This document shows, in pieces, positions 59,921 through 64,000 of a stretch of DNA of 64,000 bases (the stretch's first letter is position 1; each line of letters begins with the position of its first letter). A model generated the notes under the pieces. The model was not told the DNA's origin. It saw nothing but the letters and a program-made list of their open reading frames with translations, and did not search any database. Origin of the DNA: Arenibacter amylolyticus (GTDB lineage Bacteria; Bacteroidota; Bacteroidia; Flavobacteriales; Flavobacteriaceae); assembly GCF_002150785.1 (NCBI RefSeq), contig NZ_MTAZ01000002.1:55934-119933 (forward strand), written 5' to 3'. A program made the position numbers and the translations under genes.

Positions 59921-61252
59921 ATGGAAGAAGGTAATTATTCAGTTGGGTTGGATATAGGGACCACAAAGATTGTGGCTATTATAGGAAAGGAGAATGAATA
60001 CGGCAAGATAGAGATTTTGGGTATTGGTAGGTCTAAGAGTTTGGGTGTGCACCGTGGGGTGGTCAATAATATTACTCAAACCATAAAGTCCATACAGCAG
60101 GCTGTAGAGCAGGCAGAAGCCAATTCTGGCTTAAAGATTAGTTCGGTGGTAGTTGGTATTGCGGGGCAACATATAAGAAGTTTGCAGCACAGTGACTATA
60201 TCACTAGACCTAACTCCGAAGATGTAATAAATGAACACGATGTGGATAAGTTGTGTAATCAGGTATATAAACTGGTTATGCTGCCAGGTGAGGAGATTAT
60301 CCATGTGCTGCCTCAAGAGTTTAAGGTAGATGGGCAGGCAGAAATTAAACAGCCCATGGGAATGTACGGGGGTAGGTTAGAAGCCAATTTCCACGTAGTA
60401 GTAGGGCAGGTTTCTTCTATCCGAAATGTGGGTAGATGTATAAAGAGCGCCGGATTAAATTTGGCCAATATTACTTTGGAACCGTTAGCCTCGGCCAATG
60501 CAGTACTGAGCCAGGAAGAAAAGGAAGCCGGAGTGGCTTTGATAGATATAGGTGGTGGTACCACGGACTTGGCCATTTTTAAGGACGGAATTATTCGCCA
60601 TACAGCCGTTATTCCTTTTGGGGGTGGTGTTATTACTGAAGATATCAAAGAGGGATGCTCCATTATAGAGAAACAGGCAGAACTGTTGAAAATTAAATTT
60701 GGATCTGCATGGCCGGGAGAGAATAAGGATAACGAAATAGTTTCCATACCTGGTTTAAGAGGAAGGGAGCCCAAGGAGATTACCTTGAAAAATCTATCGA
60801 AGATCATTCATGCCCGTGTGGTAGAAATTGTGGAGCAGGCGTATGTAGAGATTAAAAACTACGGCCATGAGGAGCAAAAGAAGAAATTGATCGGTGGTAT
60901 TGTATTGACAGGTGGCGGTAGCCAATTGAAGCACTTAAAGCAATTGGTAGAATATATCACTGGGATGGATACTAGGATTGGATATCCCAATGAGCATTTG
61001 GCGGGCGATTCCGATGCCGAGATTGCCAGCCCCTTGTATGCTACTGCAGTGGGACTTTTGATGAATTCTGTACAGAATAAACCAAAAGTATTACAGGAGC
61101 AGGAGAAGGAAGTAAAAGAAAAAGAAGTAGAAAACAAGTCCACGGAACAGGAGGCGGATGTGCAAACCAAGCCAAATGTGAAAAAGGAACGAACTACCAT
61201 TTTTGACAAATGGTTTGAGAGGTTCAAGGATTTTTTAGATAATGCAGAGTAA
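59921..61252 (+). CDS. ftsA: Cell-division protein FtsA
   Basis: A 443-residue actin-like ATPase that tethers FtsZ to the membrane: phosphate-1 loop YSVGLDIGTTKIVAIIG, SHDS-region equivalent (SVVVGIAGQHIRSLQHSDY), phosphate-2 VALIDIGGGTTDLAIF and the adenosine site GGIVLTGGGSQLKHL. After the conserved body there is a Glu/Lys-rich linker (residues ~390-420) and a C-terminal amphipathic helix-like end TIFDKWFERFKDFLDN, which fits a membrane-targeting sequence. Confidence 0.95.
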   Translation: MEEGNYSVGLDIGTTKIVAIIGKENEYGKIEILGIGRSKSLGVHRGVVNNITQTIKSIQQAVEQAEANSGLKISSVVVGIAGQHIRSLQHSDYITRPNSEDVINEHDVDKLCNQVYKLVMLPGEEIIHVLPQEFKVDGQAEIKQPMGMYGGRLEANFHVVVGQVSSIRNVGRCIKSAGLNLANITLEPLASANAVLSQEEKEAGVALIDIGGGTTDLAIFKDGIIRHTAVIPFGGGVITEDIKEGCSIIEKQAELLKIKFGSAWPGENKDNEIVSIPGLRGREPKEITLKNLSKIIHARVVEIVEQAYVEIKNYGHEEQKKKLIGGIVLTGGGSQLKHLKQLVEYITGMDTRIGYPNEHLAGDSDAEIASPLYATAVGLLMNSVQNKPKVLQEQEKEVKEKEVENKSTEQEADVQTKPNVKKERTTIFDKWFERFKDFLDNAE

Positions 61253-61298
61253 CGCATAGATTAACAACACAGAAAAGTAAACCAGTAAATTAATTAAA

Positions 61299-63251
61299 AT
61301 GAGCAAAAACACTGAATTTGAAAATATATCCTTTGATTTGCCCAAGAATCAAAGTAATGTAATAAAGGTCATCGGTGTCGGTGGAGGGGGGAGTAATGCA
61401 ATCAATCACATGTTCCAGGCCGGGATCAATGGGGTAGATTTTATTATTTGTAACACAGACTCCCAGGCATTGGATAATAGCCCCGTTCCCCATAAAATAC
61501 AGTTGGGGGTTTCCTTAACGGAAGGTTTGGGGGCTGGTGCCAATCCAGAGGTTGGAGAACAAGCAGCTATAGAAAGCTTGGAAGAGATAAAAGCCATGTT
61601 GGAAACAACAACAAAAATGGTATTCATAACAGCCGGTATGGGCGGGGGAACAGGTACTGGTGCTGCCCCTGTTATTGCCAAAATGGCGAAAGAATTGGAT
61701 ATCCTTACAGTGGGGATTGTAACCATGCCTTTCCTTTTTGAAGGTAAAATGCGTTGCCAACAAGCTCAGTTGGGAATAGAAAAATTGCGCGCCAATGTAG
61801 ACTCTCTTATTGTTATTAATAATAATAAACTTAGGGAGGTATACGGTAATCTTGGGTTTAAGGCGGGCTTCTCCAAGGCAGATGAGGTCTTGGCCACCGC
61901 TGCCCGCGGTATAGCAGAGGTAATTACCCATCACTATACCCAAAACATCGATTTACGCGATGCTAAAACTGTGTTGTCTAATAGTGGTACCGCCATTATG
62001 GGATCGGCTACCTCTTCTGGGTCTTCAAGGGCCAATGAAGCAATCATGAAAGCATTGGATTCTCCCCTGCTAAATGATAACAAAATCAAGGGGGCTAAGA
62101 ACGTATTGTTGTTAATCGTTTCCGGATCACAAGAGATTACCATTGATGAGATTGGTGAGATCAACGACCATATTCAGAATGAAGCCGGATTTGGTGCCAA
62201 TATCATCATGGGTGTTGGAGAAGATGAAGGATTGGGTGAGGCAATCGCAGTAACGGTGATAGCCACGGGATTTAATGTAGACCAGCAGGACGACATTGTG
62301 AATACCGAATCCAAGAAAATTATACATACCTTGGAAGATGAGCAAAAGGCAGAACAGGTGTTAACATCAAAGCAGGTTGTTCACCATCTGATAGAGGAAA
62401 AAGAGGAGGTTAAACCTGCTCCGGCCCCAGCACCGGCTCCCGCTCCTATCAAAAAGGAGACAGACAGGCCGCAATCTAACATGGATCTAATTCCAACCTC
62501 TAGCTATATTAAGAATTTTAATGTGTATTATGAGGAGGTGCTCTCAGAGGAGAATCACGATGATTTTGTAATTATCAATGCCAATGAAGACATCAAGGAT
62601 ATTGAGGTAGTAGAACCAAAGGAAGTTCCTAGCAAGCAAGTGTCGGAAGATCAATTTATGATTAGTTTTGACATGCCCTTAGCAAAAAAGCCAGAGGAGA
62701 AGGAGGAGCCTCAGCATACCATTACTTTTGATTTAGAGGATGAAATAAGGGACATGAAGGTACGCGACCATGTAGAGGTTGCACCAGAAGCCCAATACAA
62801 TAAAGAGGGGGAGAAGCGTTATAGCTTGGACGATTATATGGAGCTGGAAGACCAGCTTAACTCGGCCAAATCAAAAGCTCAAAATCAAAAATCCGAGCTA
62901 CGCGAAGACGAGGCACTATTGTTTCGCACAAAAACCGTGGAAAGGGAAACACCCGCTCCAGCAAGGGAAATACCGGAGGAAATAGATCCGATAAATACGC
63001 CTTTGGATACTTTGTTAAAGGAACGTGCAGATGAGCGCCGTAGGAAATTGAAGGATTTTAATTATAAGTTTCAAAATAGCCTTAGCAATCTGGAAGAAAT
63101 TTCCAAACAGCCGGCCTATAAGCGCCAGGGAGTTGACTTGAATGAAAATCCAAGACAGAATAAGGTCTCTAGGATGAGCTTAGGGGAGGATAGTAATGAG
63201 GAGATTCAATTACGTTCCAATAACTCTTATTTACATGATAATGTAGATTAA
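61299..63251 (+). CDS. ftsZ: Cell-division protein FtsZ with long C-terminal tail
   Basis: A 650-residue tubulin-like GTPase that forms the division ring. GTPase landmarks are [30 protein letters not shown], the tubulin signature [17 protein letters not shown], and ATGFN at the end of the core (~residue 325). The tail of ~320 residues is charged and probably disordered, with a Pro-Ala run ([12 protein letters not shown]) and Glu/Lys-rich segments. A CTP-like PAYKRQ lies at ~605-610, 40 residues before the end and not at the terminus. The tail exceeds that of E. coli several-fold, as is usual for Bacteroidota. A terminator follows. Confidence 0.95.
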   Translation: MSKNTEFENISFDLPKNQSNVIKVIGVGGGGSNAINHMFQAGINGVDFIICNTDSQALDNSPVPHKIQLGVSLTEGLGAGANPEVGEQAAIESLEEIKAMLETTTKMVFITAGMGGGTGTGAAPVIAKMAKELDILTVGIVTMPFLFEGKMRCQQAQLGIEKLRANVDSLIVINNNKLREVYGNLGFKAGFSKADEVLATAARGIAEVITHHYTQNIDLRDAKTVLSNSGTAIMGSATSSGSSRANEAIMKALDSPLLNDNKIKGAKNVLLLIVSGSQEITIDEIGEINDHIQNEAGFGANIIMGVGEDEGLGEAIAVTVIATGFNVDQQDDIVNTESKKIIHTLEDEQKAEQVLTSKQVVHHLIEEKEEVKPAPAPAPAPAPIKKETDRPQSNMDLIPTSSYIKNFNVYYEEVLSEENHDDFVIINANEDIKDIEVVEPKEVPSKQVSEDQFMISFDMPLAKKPEEKEEPQHTITFDLEDEIRDMKVRDHVEVAPEAQYNKEGEKRYSLDDYMELEDQLNSAKSKAQNQKSELREDEALLFRTKTVERETPAPAREIPEEIDPINTPLDTLLKERADERRRKLKDFNYKFQNSLSNLEEISKQPAYKRQGVDLNENPRQNKVSRMSLGEDSNEEIQLRSNNSYLHDNVD

Positions 63252-63277
63252 GCGAACCCAATTATTTTATGAAGTTT

Positions 63278-63308
63278 AAACCTGAAAATACTATTTGTTT
63301 TCGGGTTT
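63278..63308 (+). terminator. Terminator of the dcw cluster
   Basis: AAACCTGAAAA (63278-63288) pairs with TTTTCGGGTTT (63298-63308), with one G-T pair, and is followed by a T-rich stretch. It overlaps the promoter of the next gene. Confidence 0.75.
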
Positions 63309-63323
63309 ATTTTTTTATCTTCG
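63295..63323 (+). promoter_or_regulatory. Promoter of the YqeY-type gene
   Basis: TTG (63295-63297), an 18-base spacer and TATCTTCG (63316-63323) resemble the bacteroidete promoter with one mismatch. It is embedded in the ftsZ terminator hairpin. Confidence 0.5.
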
Positions 63324-63343
63324 CAGGGCAAAAAAAATAGGCT

Positions 63344-63796
63344 ATGGGATTACAGCAGCGTATAATGGAGGATATGAAAGTAGCGATGAGAGCCAAGGAT
63401 ACAGTGGCTTTGGAATCGTTACGTGCCATTAAATCAGCTTTATTACTTGCACAGACCGAAACTGGTTCTGGAACAGAACTCACCGAAGAGGATGAGATTA
63501 AGTTGGTGCAAAAGTTGGTTAAACAGCGTAAGGATAGCGCTGCAATTTATGTAGAGCAAGGACGGGAAGATTTGGCAGCGCCAGAATTGGAACAAGCCGC
63601 TGTCATAGAAAAGTTTCTGCCAGAGCAATTGTCGGAAGAGGAAATTGAAAAGGTAGTTGCCAGGATTATTGAGGAAGAAGGAGCTTCAGGAATGAAGGAT
63701 ATGGGGAAAGTAATGGGGAGAGCTTCCAAGGAATTGGGTGGACAGGCAGATGGAAAAACCATTTCTAATATTGTAAAGAAGAATTTAAGTAACTAA
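63344..63796 (+). CDS. GatB/YqeY domain-containing protein
   Basis: A 150-residue YqeY-type protein: all-helical, MRAKDTVALESLRAIKSAL near the N-terminus, LVKQRKDSAAIYVEQGREDLA, EKFLPEQLSEEEIE and GKVMGRASKELGGQADGKTIS at the end. The domain resembles the tRNA-binding C-terminal part of GatB, but free YqeY has no proven activity; a tRNA-related role is assumed. It is followed after ~30 bp by tRNA-Arg. A small hairpin (CCGAC/GTCGG, 63804-63820) may end its transcript. Confidence 0.85.
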   Translation: MGLQQRIMEDMKVAMRAKDTVALESLRAIKSALLLAQTETGSGTELTEEDEIKLVQKLVKQRKDSAAIYVEQGREDLAAPELEQAAVIEKFLPEQLSEEEIEKVVARIIEEEGASGMKDMGKVMGRASKELGGQADGKTISNIVKKNLSN

Positions 63797-63827
63797 TTTT
63801 GTACCGACCTTTTGTGTCGGATCATAC

Positions 63828-63901
63828 GGCCCCGTGGCGCAACTGAATAGCGCATCAGATTTCGGCTCTGAGGGTTGGGGGTTTGAATCCCTCCGGGGTC
63901 A
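63828..63901 (+). tRNA. tRNA-Arg (anticodon TCG)
   Basis: A 74-nt cloverleaf. The acceptor GGCCCCG pairs with CGGGGTC, the D stem is GCGC/GCGC, the anticodon stem TCAGA/TCTGA holds loop TTTCGGC with anticodon TCG at 63862-63864, and the T arm is GGGGG-TTTGAAT-CCCTC. Discriminator A at 63901; CCA is not encoded. It reads CGA codons and, with modification, possibly others of the CGN box. Confidence 0.95.
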
Positions 63902-63930
63902 CGAATAAACCACAAAAAAGTGGTTGTGCA

Positions 63931-63964
63931 AGCGAGCTTCAAAAAAGAAGCTCGCTTTTTTTTT
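63931..63964 (+). terminator. Terminator after tRNA-Arg, nested in a larger inverted repeat
   Basis: AGCGAGCTTC (63931-63940), loop AAAAAA, GAAGCTCGCT (63947-63956) and nine Ts. Around it AAACCACAAAAAAG...TTGTGC on the left (from ~63907) answers GCACAACTTTTTGTGGTTTT on the right (to ~63996), so the terminator is the tip of a longer imperfect hairpin. Confidence 0.85.
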
Positions 63965-64000
63965 GAAGCTTGTCGCCGCACAACTTTTTGTGGTTTTCAA

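Overview
The window looks like the chromosome of a flavobacterium (Bacteroidota, Flavobacteriaceae). It carries the gliding-motility genes gldA, gldB and gldC, bacteroidete-type promoters (TTG, a spacer, then TAnnTTTG), a primase without zinc ligands, and several GTG or TTG starts. Most of it is core metabolism. The accessory signal is mainly in the first kilobase and in the intergenic regions.

Layout. 1-960: a family of ~95-bp palindromic repeats around a small GIY-YIG nuclease gene. 960-10,540: sulfur assimilation (metZ-like sulfhydrylase, Rrf2 regulator, DUF2061 protein, cysH, cysD, cysN, siroheme sulfite reductase, uroporphyrinogen-III methyltransferase, ferredoxin-NADP reductase-like flavoprotein). 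10,590-17,420: a SAM-I riboswitch, a methionine synthase split into two genes around a PLP-dependent dehydratase, a decamer-repeat region, a Flavo-1-like RNA element and metF. 17,500-23,210: PagL-like deacylase, GIN-domain lipoprotein, serine hydrolase, DUF1080 lipoprotein and a Gfo/Idh/MocA oxidoreductase. 23,390-26,620: BLUF photoreceptor and a molybdate ABC transporter. 26,700-27,600: gldA. 27,860-32,100: an aromatic amino-acid operon (pheA, aminotransferase, tyrA, DAHP synthase-chorismate mutase) preceded by what looks like a Phe/Tyr leader-peptide attenuator. 32,200-40,170: a second GIN protein, rsgA, dtd, a MazG-like protein, aroA, queA, rlmN, a polyprenyl synthetase and a zinc-ribbon protein. 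40,280-47,410: dnaG, an atypical response regulator, nadE, gldB, gldC, an unknown protein, engB and an alpha/beta hydrolase. 47,600-63,320: the division and cell-wall cluster mraZ to ftsZ. 63,340-64,000: a YqeY-type protein and tRNA-Arg(TCG).

How the parts fit. Sulfate is activated by CysDN, reduced by CysH and sulfite reductase, and the sulfide is captured by the MetZ-like enzyme. Split methionine synthase and MetF then complete methionine synthesis. Three control layers are visible: 15-bp palindromes beside the cys promoters and the sulfite reductase gene (candidate Rrf2 operators), the SAM riboswitch before metH, and the aromatic attenuator. The dcw cluster has three GTGGTA direct repeats at 10-bp spacing before mraZ, which fit an MraZ autoregulatory box.

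The most interesting observations are the Phe/Tyr attenuator, the GIY-YIG gene embedded in palindromic repeats, the candidate sulfur operators, the promoters placed directly against start codons (likely leaderless mRNAs), and the response regulator with Glu at the phospho-acceptor position.
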